Of a stretch of DNA of 64,000 nucleotides, positions 47,875-62,012 are shown piece by piece. How positions within the stretch are numbered: position 1 is the stretch's first letter; each line of letters starts with the position of its first letter. Where the stretch lies: positions 1,984,001 to 2,048,000 of the forward strand of contig OZ251224.1 in NCBI GenBank assembly GCA_965240325.2, written 5' to 3'. The position numbers and the translations under genes are program-made. The DNA comes from Rebecca billardiae RCC1528. Taxonomy: Eukaryota > Haptophyta. The notes beneath the pieces were generated by a model. It searched no databases and was not told the origin of the DNA. It saw only the letters and a program-made list of their open reading frames with translations.

Positions 47875-50800
47875 TCATGCGGTGTTGACATTGGACTTGG
47901 AGCCGCCGCCTGTGAGCGCCGCGTACACGTCGCTGACGGCATCCATGAAGGACGGCCGGCGCGGGTTCTCGGACTGCGACCCCGGCTGTGCGTTTGATGC
48001 GGCGTCCGTAGCCGATCTGACCGGCTGCACGCCGCCTCGGTTGGCGTTGCCCATGGTGGTGGACGCCGTCTCGCGCGCGCTGGGGACCTGGATCTCGATG
48101 TCGTCCGTGTCGCGCTTGGGCGCGCCGCGGAGCCGGATCTTCTTGGTGTACAGCAGCCAGCCGGTGACGCCGACCGCGACGAGCAGCACGACGCCGCCAG
48201 CCGCAGGGACGGTGTAGAGGACCATGTCGAGGTTCTGCGCGGCGGCGGTCGTCGCCGGGCCGGCGCCACCGCCGCCGCCGCCGCCGTTGTCGTCGTCGTC
48301 GTCGTCGTCGTCGTCATCTCCGCCGCTCGTGCCGGTGCCCTGGCTGAGGCTGCCGCCCAAGTTGCCGAGCACGTCGGGAGGCGGCGGAGAGGGCGACGGG
48401 GGCGGCGGTGACGGCGGCGGCGGGCTGCTGGGCGGCGGATGCGGGCTGGGCGGCGGTGGCGGGCTGGGCGGCGGCAGGAAGTCGGAGACCTCCGTGGTGG
48501 CCACCTCGTCGACCACGACCGTTGAGTTGGTCGCCGCCTGCACGGCCTGCGCGACGTTCTCGAGCTGGCCGTTGATCTGCGCGAGGAGCGCGGACGCGCT
48601 GTTCAGCTCGGACGCGTCGTAGTTCGCCTCGACCTCGACGCTCGTCGCGTTCGTCGCGTTCGTGCCGTTGCTCGGCGGAGGCGCGGCGAACACGGGCGCG
48701 GCGTCGTCGTTGCCGCTGGTGTCCTCAGCGAGGACCTGGAAGATGACCTCAGACTCGTCGTCCTGCAGCCGGCGGCGGGCACCGCCGACCTGCGCGCGCG
48801 ACTGCACGCTCACGATCTTGATGCGCCACTCCGGTATCTGCAGCAGCGTCGCCAGGTTCTGCACGATCGCCTCGCCGTCGAACTCCTCCGCCGCGACCGA
48901 GACGGTGAGTGACAGCTGCACGACCATCGTCAGCCGGAGGATCACCTCGCCGCCGCCGCTCGTGCGGCCTGGCCCGCCGCGCAGCGTGAGGTAGAAGCGC
49001 CGGTCGTGCGGGTCGAAGGCGTGCGTGCCGTGCGGGTCGTCCCGCGTCGGCAGCCGCGGCGCGCCCACGCCGCTGAAGTGCGCGCGGCTCGACGAGTCGA
49101 ACTGCGGCCCGAGCTTGACGCCGTCCACGAACACGTCCAGGTTGAACGGCTGCGTGAGGAATAGTCCGATCCGGACCGACGAGTCCGGGTCGTCGTCGAA
49201 GAGGTGGAAGCGGTGGTGCTTGGGCGGCGAGGTGAACATGGTGAGGTTGTAGTCCGAGCCCGGCCGGATCGCCCAGCCGCGAACCTGCGCGCACGGGAGG
49301 AGGGGTGGAGGGGGGCACGTGCGCGTGCGCGTGCGCGTGCGCGCCCGGGTGAGCAAGGCGTGTCGGGCGCTAGCGCGCGGCGGCGCGCGCTGGCGCGCGC
49401 GCGCGTGGGCACGCGTGGCGCGCAGCGCACCTGGTTCGGGTTGGACGGGAGGCACTTGCCGCTGTACGGGCCACGCGACCAGGTCGCGCGGCCGTCCGAC
49501 GCGCGCCACGCCTTGAACCGGCCGAGGAAGCGGCCCATCTCCGCGTTTGCCAGGCCGGGCGCTTCCCAGCGCAGCGTGCGCAGTCGGAGCGAGTCGCACG
49601 CAAAGTGGCCGCCGCGCGTCTCGCACTCGGAGATCGCGTTGGCCGGGTTGGCGCGCGGGACGACGGTGGCGCCGGGCCACGCGCCCGTGTACCGCGTGGC
49701 GTTCTCGTCGTAGTCCAGGTCGCCCGGCGCCGGCGGGTCGTCGGTGAGCGTGCCGTCGACGTCGACGAGGAACATGTGCGCGAGCCCGTCGCAGTCGCCG
49801 CCCGGCTCGCACTCGCGCGCGCCGTTGTCCGGGTTGGCGCTGCGCGCGTCGAGCATGAGCCGCGCGTCCGAGCGCGCGCTGGGCAGCCAGACCACGTCCT
49901 CGAAGTGGTTCGGGTAGTTCACGTCGATCGACGTCGGGTTGGGCATGAACGCGTACGAGGGCGCGTCGAGGCCGCACGAGCGCGCGCCAAAGTATCCAAA
50001 CGTGACGGCCGACCAGTGCGCCTCCGAGTAGCGCGAGCCGGCGGTGCCGACGCGCTCCTCGAAGGGCATCAGGCACTCCTTCACGGGCGTGTTGGGCGGG
50101 CGGCACACGGGGATCTTCGGGTTGCCCTCGCACAGCTTCGCCAGCGCGTTCACCATGTGCGCGAGCACGCCCGCGCGCCACACGGTCGTGCCGAGCACCG
50201 AGTTGCATGACGAGCCGACCGTCTTGTCGACCGCGCCGCCAAAGTCGCCGATCGCGCGGCACTCGTCGGAGACGGGGTCGCACGAGGCGGAGGCGGCGGT
50301 CGCGCCGAGCACCGTCACGTTGTGGTAGTACACGCGGTGGTCCATGTCCGACAAGTCCGGCCGGTGGAAGTTGAGCGAGACGCCGATGTGGTTGTCGGCG
50401 AGCGCAACCGAGTCGACGCGCATGAGCGTCGATTGGTCGACCGTCAGCAGCCCGACGTGCGCGCTCTTCCACGCGACGAAGCCGCGGACGACGGCGCAGT
50501 AGTGGAAGCGGCGCTGCTCCGCGCGCAGCACGAACACGCCGATCACGCTCGCCGCCGCCTCGTTCACGCGCGACAGCTCGAGCCGCGCGCTGCCGTCGTC
50601 GCCGCCCGCGCACGTGCGCGCCACGTCTGGGCGGATCGTGAACGCGGCGTCCGTCGAGCCCACGGCGACGTTGCCCTCGAGGGCGTCGATGCGCGCCTCG
50701 ACGAGGAAGGCGGCGAACGGGCGGACCCACGTCGTCGACTCGCGCGGGTGGCGCAGCGTCTCGAGCGCCGCGTTGCGCAGCACGCGCAGCCGCAGCGAGG

Positions 50801-53800
50801 CGGAGGACGCGCGCACCCACAGCGCCGTGCGGTACGTGCGGTGGAACACGTTGGACTCGAGCGTGACCGCCGACGCGCCCTCGAGCTGCACCGCGCCGGC
50901 CTGCGAGAAGCCGAAGACGCAGCGCGTGACGGCGGAGGCGTGCTCGTCCTTGTCCGCCTCGCGGCTCGAGCGGCCCACGTAGTTGAAGTGCAGCGCCGGG
51001 TGCTGGTACTCGAACTTGCCCAGCCTCTCAAACTCGACGTGGGAGATGTTGGCGCGGCCCACCCAAGCGCCGTCGCGCGAGCCCGCGATCGTCACGACGC
51101 CGCCGTGCGGCGTGTCGGGCTCGGCCGTGCGGATGCGCACGTTGGACCAGCCGCCGACCAGCGCGACCGTCGCGCTCAGCTCGAGCCCCGGCCAGTGCGT
51201 GTAGTACCCCGGCTCGTCGAGCACCTGCCCCGAGAAGTGGCGGTGCGAGAGTGGGCGGTCGAGCGTGAGCACGGTGGTGCCGCTCGGCGCGTCGAACACG
51301 GCCGGCGCGCTCAGCGAGAAGTCCTCGGTCTGCGTGGTGGCGGGGGGCTGCGGGTACTCGGTCGCGCCGATCGAGACGTTCGCGCCGAGCGGCCACGCCG
51401 ACATGTCGCCCTTCACCACCACCGTCGTCTCGCCCGGCGAGGCGGTCGCGGCGAGCTTGGTCCAGACAGGCGCGCCGAGCGGCGCGCCGCCCGCCTGCAG
51501 CGTGCCGAGCACGGCGACGACCTTGTTCACGAGGAAGAGGCCCTCGTCCATCACGACGGTGTGCGCGCTCTCGTCGCCGTGCAGCTCGAGCGTCGCCGAC
51601 ACGTTCGCCGGGATCGGATCGTCCGGCGTGCCGAGCTCGAGGTCGCCCCACACGAGCACGCTCGCCGCGCGCAGCGCCGTGTGACGGTCGCGGGCGAACG
51701 CGAGCCGCCCCACGACCGTCACCCAGTTGAGCACGGGCGTGGCGAGGTCGACGACGATCTGGTCGACGGCGTTGATGCGCACGTTGTCGCCCTGTCCGGG
51801 CAGCGTGTCGTACTCCAGCTCCTGCGCCTGCAGCCGCCGGCCCGACGCCGCGCGCGCGCGCGCGCGCAGCGCGGGCGCGGCGCGGAGCGCCTTGCCCGCC
51901 GCGCGCGTCGCGCGCTCCGCCGCGCTCAGCCGGCGGCGCGCGAGCCCGGGGATGAGCTGGCGCGGGCGGCACTCGCGGATGGTCGCGCCGGGCGTCATGC
52001 GCTGGCACTCCCACACCGCCGGGTCCGACCACCGCCGGAAGCCGTTCTGGTCGACCGAGCCGGGCGGCTGCGGCCGCCAGCAGCCCGAGTCGGGGCACTC
52101 GTTGGCGTGCAGGTGCTGCGTCATGCTGCCAGGCGCGCGCTTCTCCGAGACGACCGTGGTGAGCCGGCCGCCGACCTGCGGCTTCTCGGGCTGCTGGTCG
52201 AGCTCGTACTTGAGGAAGAGCGTCGTCTCGTTCGTGTACGCGCCCGAGCACTCGCGCAGCGACGCCTCCGTCAGGTTGGCGTACGCCGAGCACTCGTCGG
52301 CCCACAGCTTGTGCGCCCAGCTGCCAAACGCGTGAAAGTCCGGCTCAGGCTCGGTGCGCAGCGCGGCGCCGACGGTGCCGTCGAAGTGGTTGCGGTAGTC
52401 GGTGAAGTTGGTGTGCAGCGTGAGCCGCTCGATCGTCGGCGAGACCATCGTGCCGCCGCCCTCCGCCCAGCCGTGCTCCTCGAACACGTACCCGTGCACC
52501 GAGTACTTGTACGAAAGCTCCTGGAAGTCGTTCGGGTCGTCGACATGGAAGTCGTACGTGCGGTTGGCGAGCACCGGCACCGCCCAGCCGTAGAGCTTGG
52601 CCCAGTCGAAGTAGACGCGGTCGGCGCCGGCGGGCGAGTGCACGACCAGCTCGCGCCCGTCGAGCTGCCACGGCTCCTGGCCGTGCACGTGCAGCCGGCG
52701 CATCCGGACCGAGCCGTCGGGCCTGCCACACACGATGCCGTGCGGGAACCGAGGGTCGCCCCACGCGCACACGCCGTCGTCCCAGTGGTTGAAGTCGGCG
52801 TCCCACGTGACCCAGCCGTTGGGGAAGCCGGTCATCGAGCCGTCGAGGTCGTGCCACATCCCCGCGAGCCCGCCCTCCTTCGTCAGCGTGCGCACGTCCG
52901 AGTTCACCCAGACGGTGCGCTCGTAGCGCATCGTGCACGCCGTCTCGTGGCAGCCCTGCAGCACGGGCGTGTCGAAGTAGTTGGAGACATGCATGCCCGA
53001 GACGAGCCAGAACTCGTTGTCCTTGGGCGAGTGCACGGCGAGCCCGCCGGGCGTCGTGCCCGCGTTCGCGTCCAGGCTGCCCACCAGCACCATGTCCGTG
53101 AAGAAGGGCGCGTCGTGCAGCCCGTTCATGTAGTGGTTGAGGTGGACCGCGCGGCCGCACTCGAGGAAGCGGTGGTCCTCATGGTTGATGTTGCCCGACG
53201 AGTAGTAGAACATGCACGTGCCGCAGCGGAGCGCGGTGAACGTGCCGAAGACGTTGGGCGTGGGCGGCTGGTGCGGCGGGAAGAGCCGCCAGCCGAAGCC
53301 GCACAGGTGCGCCGAGTTGTTGAAGAAGGTGTAGTCGGTCTGCGCGCGGCCCGCGCCGTCCTGCACGTTGAGCTTCCATCCGCGGTGGCAGCGCACGGCG
53401 AGGTTGGAGCGGTGCCAGCCGGTGAAGCCGGGGAGCCAGAAGCCGGCGGGCGTGACGTCGTCGCCGAGCATCAGCGGGTGCGACACCGTCGCCACCGCCA
53501 GGTTGTGCTCGAACAGCGCGAACTTCTCCGGCCCCTCCTCGGTGAAGTAGTTGTGGCCCTTGCCCTTGTATGCGACGTTGTCGCGCACGACCGCGTAGTT
53601 GGTGCCGTGCACGACGGCGACGCGCTGGAAGGTGTGGTGCACCGAGTTGTTGCGGAAGTACGCCTTGTCGAGCACGTCCACCGTCCGCCCCGACATCACC
53701 AGGTGGTGCCAGTGGAAGTTGTAACGGCCGAGGTTCGCCGCCTGGCCCGTGCGCGTCATCTCGATGTTCTCGACGCGCATCACGCCGCCGTGAAACGCGC

Positions 53801-56800
53801 CCACGTGCGCGCCGAACTCGAAGGCGTTGCCGCGGCGCGCGGAGGCGTCGTCGCCCTGGAGCAGCACGTTGCGCTCGAGCAGGCCCACCGCCGCGCGCAG
53901 GTCCGACGGCGCCGCGCCCTCGTCGTGCCAGTGCCACTCGCCCGAGTGCTCATACGCCAGCGGCTCGTCGAGCAGCAGCGTGAGGCCTCCGTCCTCGAGA
54001 CCTGCGACACGCCGGAGCTCCTCGAGCGTGCCGCGCTCGGTGGGGGTGATCAGGATGAGCGCGCCGAGCTGCCAGCCGACGGGCTCGGCGAGGTACAGCC
54101 GCACGTCGCCCACGCGCGCCGTGCGCACGATCCGCGTCCACGAGTGCTCGGGGCGGCCGTGCAGGTCGAGCGTGCCGACCGCGCGCACTGGGCACGCGTC
54201 GTATGCGGACCGCCCCTCCTCCACGCCCTTCTCGTCCTCGTCGAGGGCGGCGTCGGCGTCGTGGTGCCCGCCGCCGGCGCCGTGGGAGTGGCAGCCGCCC
54301 GCGAGGCCGCCGAGGTTCGTCACCGCCACCATCTTCGAGCCGATGAACGGCAGCTCGATCGTGAACCACCGGTCACCGTGCAGCGTGATCGTCGCGCGCT
54401 GCATGAACGGTTCCGCCTCCGTGCCGACGCGCAGCGTGCCGCCCGCCACCCAGATGTACGTGGCGTTGAGCGCGAGGTCGCGCCGGTCGAACTCGAGCAG
54501 GCCCGAGACGAGCAGCAGGAACAGCTTCGGCGAGTCCTCGTCCAGCAGGATCGCCTGCCCCTGCGGCACGACCACCGAGTCGCCGTCGACCGGCATCTCA
54601 GAGTTGAGCCACGAGTAGGGGTCCGTCCAAGCGTCGATGTACGCGAACTGCGTCTCGAGCGGGTCGGTGATGAGGGCGAGGCCGCGGCCGCGCACGTGCA
54701 CGCGCGTCTCCTGCTCGCGGATCTCGGAGCGCTCGCCCGTGAGGCACGTCACGCCCGCGTCCGACACGGCGGTCACCTCGCACGCGTACCCGTTGAGCCA
54801 GACGGACACCGACCCGAGCGCCGCCGCGCCGGAGAGGGGCGCGCCGTCTGCGCCGAGCGGCTGGAGGTTGGCGCCGGAGAGCGTGACGGGGGTGAGCCCG
54901 CGCGCGCCGCCGCGACGCGGCGAGAGCGCGTCCACGCGCGGCGTCTCGCTCAGCGTGTGCGCCACCGTCGCGCCCAGCGCCTCGCCGCCGCCCTCGAACG
55001 GCACGTCGGCGAGCGGGTGCGCGACCGACTCGACCGCGATCGAGCACGCCGCCGGGTCCTCGAGCGAGAAGGGCACGCCCTCGAAGGTGGCGCCGCGGAA
55101 GAGCTCGCGCTCGTAGTAGCACGCGCCGTGCGGGAAGCGCACGCGGAACGCCTGCGCCACGACCGGCGGCTCGAGCACCCACGAGTTCCACCCCTGCTGG
55201 ATCGACGCGCCCGTGTCGAGCGCGTCCGACAGGCTCGCCAGCTGCACCCACGCGCCAGAGTCCTCGTATCGCGCAAACTCGGCGCCGTCGCCGACGGTGA
55301 GGTTGCGCGCCTCGAGGACGGCGCCGCGCGCGCGCTCGCGGCTCGTCGGGTCGGTCGCGGGGAAGAAGCGCGCGGCGGTGAGCAGCGCCGCCTGCGCGCT
55401 CGGCAGCGCGAACGAGTACCAGCAGGACGTCCACTGCGTGCGCCAAACGCCGTCGGCCGTGCGCTGGTAGAAGCGCTCGTCGACGCGCCGCGAGAAGGCG
55501 AGGCGCGCGAGGCGCTCCTCCTCGTCGTCGTGCGCGCGGTTGGTGGTGTAGTTCGCGGCGAGCGGCGCGAGGTCCTCCGACGGGAACGCCTCGGGCAGCG
55601 CCGCCACCGCCTCGAGCGTGCTCACCGCGCGCGTGACGCACTCGCAGTGGGAGCCGTTCGAGGCGACAGGCGCGCACGGCACGCCGCACACGCTCACGCG
55701 CGTCTGCTCGGGCGCGTGGCCGAAGCCCGCGCCCTCGAGCGTGAGGCGCAGCCCGCCGCCGAGCCCGCCGACGAGCGCGTCGCCCTCGGTGCGGTTCCCC
55801 TCGAAGCTCGCCGCCGCGCTGCCCAGCCGCACGCGCTCGACGCTCACGCCGAGCGAGATGTTGGCGTGCGTCGACCAGCCGTTGCGCGCGGCCGACCACA
55901 CGCGCACCGTCCAGTTGCCGCCCGGCGTCGAGCGCGGCTCGCGGCGGCACGTGACGCGCGACCAGCCCGCCGTGCCGTTCCACGGCATGGTGAGCTCGCA
56001 CGGCAGGTTCGCCTCCGGCCTCGCCGCGTTGCCCAGCGCGACGACGCCCTCCTCCTCGCCCCAGCCCGTGCCTATCAACTCGAGCTCGAGCGCGCCGTTC
56101 GCGCCGTCGTCCGGCCGGCTGAGCACGCGCACCGAGTCGAGCGTCGGCGAGTGGGTCGGGTCGTCGTACCAGTAGTGCTCCTCGCCCGTGGTGCTGAGCA
56201 GGCTGCCGACGGACACCTGCACCTGCGCGTTGTCCACGAAGCGGTCGAGCTGGATCTTCGTCCACACCTCGTACTTGGGCGAGTAGACAACATCCCAGTC
56301 GAAGTAGCACGAGTTGTCCTCGCACCCCATCGGGTTGCAGTTGCGCATGCGGCACTCGCGCGGGAAGGAGCGCCACTCGAAGGTGTTGCAGCGGGAGGTG
56401 CGGTCGCACCTCGCCGCGCACGCCTCGCGCGACGAGCTGTCGCCCCAGCCGCGCCACTCGCAGTCGGTCCGGTGCCCGCCCGGATTCATCAGCTCGTTGT
56501 AGTGCCGCACCGTGGACGTGACGCACACGATCGCGCTGTGCGACTCCGAGACGACCTCGCACGGCAGCTCGCCGATGGTGACGGTCGAGTCGGCGCGCGG
56601 CGTGCCGTAGGACCAGGCGACGCCGTCGTGCGCGTGCCCGCCCTCGCCCTCGCCCATCGCCATCACCGCGCCGCCGCCGAAGCCGCTGCCGTGCACCGTC
56701 ACGCGCGTGCCGCCGTGCCAGATGCCGTGTCGCGGCTCGATCGACGTCGCCTTCAGCGCCTGCCAGAACCAGAGGTACGAGTAGCCGCCGGACGCGGCGC

Positions 56801-57275
56801 CGAGCGCGTAGCCCAGCGTGGGCACGTGCACCGTCACCGGCACGTAGCTCGAGGCGAACGCGCACAGCGGCACCACCAGCGTCGTGCGGCCGTGCATCGC
56901 CGGCTCCGTGCCCGAGACGGGGCACTCGGTCGAACCAAACGAGACGACCGCGTCGGCGGCCAGGTCGGGGTCGACGTCGCCGAGGACGATGCGCACGTCG
57001 ACGCCGTCGGCGTGCGCGCCCTCCCAGTGCGACATGCTCAGCGCCACCGGCGTCTGCGGCCGCGACAGCTCGAAGCGGCACGCCGCCTCCGTCACGCAGC
57101 GCGCGCTCACTCCGTGCAGCGAGACGATCACCCGGCCGGGGCTGCCGAGGGCGATCGGAGGCGGCGGCGTCGACGGCGGCGAGGGCGGCGCGGGCGGCGG
57201 CGAGGGCGGCGGCGGCGAGGCGGGCGGGAGCGGCGGCAAGGAGGGCGGCGGGCTCGGCGGCGGCGGCGAGGGCGA

Positions 57276-57306
<31 letters not shown>

Positions 57307-60300
57307 GGCGGCGGCGAGGGCGAGGGCGGCGGCGGCGGGCTCGGCGGCGGGTTCGGCGGCGGCGACGAGGGCGGGCTCGGCGGCGGCGGCGAGGGCGGCG
57401 GCGAGGGCGAGGGCGGCGGCGGCGGCGGCGAGGGCGGCGGCGAGGGCGAGGGCGGCGGCGGCGGGCTCGGCGGCACGTCCTGCTGCAGCGACCGCCGCGG
57501 CGCCTCGCCCTCCTCGCCGAACTCCTCGCCGAACAGGAGCCGGCGCGTCGGCCGCTCCGGCCGCAGCCGCAGCGGCCCGAGGCCGCTGCCGATAGCGCCG
57601 CCCGCCGCGCGCGCGGCCTCCGCGGCGTGCGCGTCGGCGTCGGCGGGGGCGTCGGCGGCGGCGCGCTGCTTGGCGAGCATGTGCCGCGTGATCGCCGCCG
57701 CCGTGTCCGACGCGGGCGTGTCCGCCGCCGCGCGCGAGAAGCGACCGAGCGCCCGCGCGATCGGGTGCTGCGCCGCGCTCGCGTGGCCGCGCACGCCGCC
57801 CGCGCGGAGCACGTGCCGCGCGAGCTCGAGCGCGTGGCCCTCGGCGGGGACGTGGCCGGCGGGCAGCGCGTCGGCGCGCGCCTCCTTCGCCGCCTCGGCC
57901 AGGTGCTCCTGCACGAAGCGCCGCCGCGCGTGCTCGTCGCCCAGCAGCGCGCGCAGCTCCTCCTCCTCGCCGTCCTCATCGTCGGCGAGCGCGCGGCGCT
58001 GCGCGGAGGGCGCCGCGCCGCCCGCCGCCGCCGCGGCAGCCGCCGTGGGCGCGAGGCCGCGCGCGGCGCGCGCGCGCAGCTCGTCGAGGCGGCGGTGGCC
58101 GGTGTGCCCGCCGTCGTCCTTCCCCTCCTCGCCCGGCGGGCGCGGCATCTCGCCGTCCGACTGGTACAGGTACTCTGCGTGCGCGCCGCGCCCCTCGAGC
58201 TGGCAGGTGAGCGTGCCGCCGTCGCCGCCGAGCACGCGGCAGCCGAGGGACTCGCCGTCGTCGGTCTCGTAGCTGATCGTGTGCATGTGCGGGTGCGTGG
58301 GGTGGAAGCCGAGCCCGCCGATCGTGAGGATCGTGCCGCCACCGCGCGAGCCCGTCGGCGGCGTCACCGACGTCACCTCGAATGCGCTCTCCAGCACGGC
58401 ACCGGCGCCCGACGTCGAGCCGCGACCCGTCGCCTGCCGCCACAGCGAGGGCGCGCCGCCCGACACGGCGGGCGGCGTCGGCGCGACGCGCGCCAGCCAG
58501 CACGTGAGCAGCTCGTCGGTGCGCGTGCGCACGGCGCAGTCCCGCTCGGCGACGCGCACGACCAGCGCGTCGCCCGCCGTGCCGTTGCTCCCGAAGCCCG
58601 CGCCGCGCAGCGTCAGCAGGGAGGACATGCCGGCAGAAACAAACGGCGGCGAGACCGAGTCGACCACGGGCAGCAGACCCGCCGTGTAGGTGAAGTGGGC
58701 GCGCACGGTGGCGGCGGCGGAGGGCGGCTGCGCGATGCTCACCTCCTCGGCCACGGTCGTGCCCTGCGGCGCCACGAACCCCCGCTGCGCCGGCGTCACG
58801 CACGCCATCACCGACGACGAGTTGAGCGCGGCCGGCGACGCGACGCGGAGCGCGCGCGATCCAAACTCGGCGCCGAGCGAGCCGAGCTCGGCGCACGGCT
58901 CGCCTTCGACGAGGATGGCGGCGCACGGGAGGCCGACGAGGCCGGCGCCGACGATGGTGAGCGGCGTGCCGCCCGCGGGCGAGCCCTCGCTCGGCTCGAT
59001 CGAGTCGATCGTCGGCAGCAGCTCGACGGTGGGCGCGAGCGTCGGGTCGGCGCCGCCGCGCGCGCCCGAGACGAGGTGGACCGCGTGTGCGCCCGCGCGC
59101 CCGTTGGCGAGCGTGCAGCTGATGCGGTGCTCGAGCACGACGTCGGGGACGGTGCCGTTGTACGTCGAGTTGGGCGCGCTGAGCGCCGCCCGCGCCGCCG
59201 CCGCCGCGCCCACCGCCGCCGCGTTGCCCTCGCGCATCTCGGGCGTGGTCGCGTCGACGAGCGCGCCGCAGCGCGCCGCAAAGTCGCCGAGATACACGCC
59301 GAGATCGTCGAGCTGCGCGGCGAGCTCGGTGGCGTTGCCCACGGCGTCGGCGTCGAGCGCGTTGCGCACGTGCAGCGTGAGCGTCTCGCCCACCTGCGCC
59401 GACGCCGGCGTCACCGAGAGCAGCTCCGGCGTGAGCGAAGGCTCGACGGTGTACGTGGGCGGCTGTGCAGCGCCCGAGCCCGCTCGCACGCCGAGCGTCG
59501 TGACGACGACCGGCGCGCCGTCGAGCGCGCCGCCCTCCGCGGTGCGCGTGTCGGGGAGCTCGAACCACTCGGCGGGCATGCGCTCGATGTGCAGCGCGTG
59601 CGCGTCGCCGTCCTCGATCTGCCGCACCACCAGCTCGAGCCCGTCGCCCTGCAGCGCGCTCGCGTCCACCGCCACCGCCACCTTGCCCACCGGCCTGAGC
59701 ACGCGCACGTACACGTCGAAGCGCTCCCAGGCGGACCAGTTGCCCCAGTGCCCGGCGTACGCCTGCAGCTTGACCGGGTCGCGCGGGTCCTCGGGCACGT
59801 ACGCCGAGTCCACGATCGCGTTGCACAGCTCGTCGCGCCGGCTGCTGCCCGAGCTGCTGAACGCGACCGCGCGCACGTCGATCGGCTCGGACCACGCCGC
59901 GCCGACGCCGAGTCTGAACGTGCCCTGGAGTGGCGCGGAGCCGAGCTGCACGCGCGAGACGGAGAGGCCCATGCCGAGCGAGTCGGCGACGGGCTGCGCC
60001 TGCGCGTCGGCGATCGCCATGCTCGACACGTGCGTCGAGCTGTGCAGCGGCAGCGCGCAGTCGAAGCGGACCGAGTACTCGCGCGCCGGCTCGGCCACCG
60101 TCTCGCTCTCTTCGACCGTGAGCGAGCGGCAGCCGAGCAGGTACTCGCCGAGCGGCGTGCGCGCGAGGCGGATGGCGTCGCGCACGGCGCGCTCGCGCCG
60201 CCAGCTCGCCGTCGAGCTCAGGTCGATCTCCACCGTCGACGACTCGCCCAGCCAGTTGCTCAGCGTCAGCGCGAACGCCGCCTGCTGCTCCGTGCTCTCG

Positions 60301-61970
60301 GCGCGCAGCCGGTATGTCTCCCGGAGGACGCCCGCGCGGCGGAGAGTGAGCGCGACGACCTCGGCGGCGGGGAAGGTGCGCGCGAGGTGCTCGACGCGCG
60401 CGGCGTCGAGCACGCCGTCCGAGCCGCGCAGCGCGCCGCCGACCATCCCCGAGATCGTCGTCGAGAGCCGCAGCCACTCGGGGCCGCCAAACATGGTGTG
60501 CACGTACTTGAACGCGTACCGCGCGCCGCCGACGAGCGACACCTCGCTCGAGACCTGGCGGTGCGGCCCGCGCGCGTCCGCGCCCTGCGTGTGCTCGTCG
60601 GTGGTCCAGTAGAACGCGGAGATGCTCATGTGCGCGTCGTCCACCTGCGTGTGCGGCCGCATCCGCGCGATCTGCTGCAGCGTGCTGAACGACTCGTTGG
60701 AGCCGAGGAAGATGCGCGCGTAGTCGTCGCCCGCGACGTAAAACTTGTAAGAGCCGCTCACCGGCGGGACGAAGATGGCGAAGGCCTCGCGCACCTTCTC
60801 GACGGGCTCGCTGTCCTTGTCCGTGGGGTGCGTGTCGTTCACGTAGTCCACGCGCGCGTTCATCACGCCCCCGTCGATCGGCGCGGGCTTGGCCGCCTTG
60901 CCCTCCTCCCAGTCGCCGTGCGCGCGCCGCGGGAAGTCCACAAACCGCATGCCGCGCAGCGCCGTGCCGTTCTGCGCGGGCTCCTCGGTGAGGGTGCACA
61001 CGAGCTCGGAGGTGCTCGCCTCGCGCACCGTGCACGCCCGCCCGCCCACGCTCACCACGTTCTCCGACGGCTCGTCCGAGAAGGACGCGCCCGTGATCGT
61101 GATCGCGTGGCCGCCAAACGCGCCGCCGCGCGCGGGCGAGACCGAATCGACGCGCGGGAAGATGTCGACGTGGTACACCTGGCCCGCCGCGAGGTCGAGC
61201 GTGCCGAAGAAGGACGTGCGGTAGTACGGCGCGTTGTCCGAGTCGCCCGGCTTGATGATCCCCACGTTGCCCAGCCCCTGGTCGCGGCCCGGGTGGTTGT
61301 AGCTGTCGACGAAGCACGGCACGTTGGTGCACTCGCCCTCGTCGGGCTTCGGGTACATGAGGCGGACGCTGACGTTGTACCGGCCGGGCAGGAGCACGTT
61401 GGACTCGGGCAGCGTGCACGGCACGATCCGGCCGGAGCTCCACCAGTACCGCGCCGGGTGCTCCTCCTGGTCCGTCGTGCAGAACACGTCGCCGATCCGG
61501 ATCTTCACCTGCTCGGCCGACTTGACGTAGCCGGTCACGTACCCGGCGAACTCGAGCAGGTCGCCGCCGGAGCCGCCCCAGTCGCGCGCCCAGTTGAAGT
61601 AGCCCGTGTGCGAGCTGTGGTAGTAGAAGGCGTTGGACTTGGACGCCCACGACGCGCCGCCGAGCCCGCCAAACGTCTGCACGGACACGGGCAGCCACGA
61701 GCTGCTCGACTCAAAGGGCGTGTGGTGCGCGCCGGTGACGCAGACGATGCGCGTCTCGTTGGTGTAGTGCGGCACAATCTCGCACGGCACGCTCCCGACG
61801 AAGACCACCTGCGAGTCCCACGGGTTCGCCTCGACGGGCATCATGAAGCCGGTGCCCTCGATCACGAGGTGCGTGCCGCCGAGCGTCGAGCCGTACCTGG
61901 GGAAGACGCGGGAGATCTGGAGCGCGCGCGCGCCGTGCACGAGGCTCGCGAGCGCGAAGAGGAGGCGCAT
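47875..61970 (-). CDS. Fibrocystin-L (PKHD1L1)-like giant cell-surface receptor, two exons
   Basis: Exon 1 runs 61970-49431 and exon 2 49284-47875. The 146-base intron (GTGCGC...GCGCAG, phase 0) joins CLPSNPNQ to VRGWAIRPG. Product about 4,649 residues. Start MRLLFALASLVHGARALQ is a signal peptide; upstream ATGs at 62012 and 62120 are possible. The ectodomain, in order: IPT/TIG repeats (ISRVFPRYGSTLGGTH near 17, VDSVSPARGGAFGGH near 273); PA14 (SGSYKFYVAGDDYARIFLG, about 330-480); further IPT repeats near 993, 1100 and 1200; a PPSP tract (about 1497-1607); IPT near 1741; a Cys-rich apple/PAN-like segment (about 1820-1890); more IPT-like repeats; G8 domain 1 (about 2445-2540); parallel beta-helix repeats (about 2697-3010); G8 domain 2 (about 3394-3490); and a second beta-helix region. 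One TM helix (about 4535-4560, VPAAGGVVLLVAVGVTGWLL) and an 89-residue tail follow. This is the animal PKHD1L1 order. Role probably adhesion or ciliary surface. Confidence 0.93.
57150..57478 (-). repeat. Pro/Ser-coding minisatellite inside the giant receptor
   Basis: About 330 bases of GGCGGCGGCGAGGGC-type repeats encode PPPPSPSPPPS on the minus strand. They form a rod-like insert between IPT blocks, resembling the hydroxyproline-rich rods of algal wall proteins. Length is probably variable. Confidence 0.9.
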
Positions 61971-62012
61971 GCGCTGCGGCGCGCCGCCGAGCCCGCGCGA
62001 GAGCCCGAGCAT

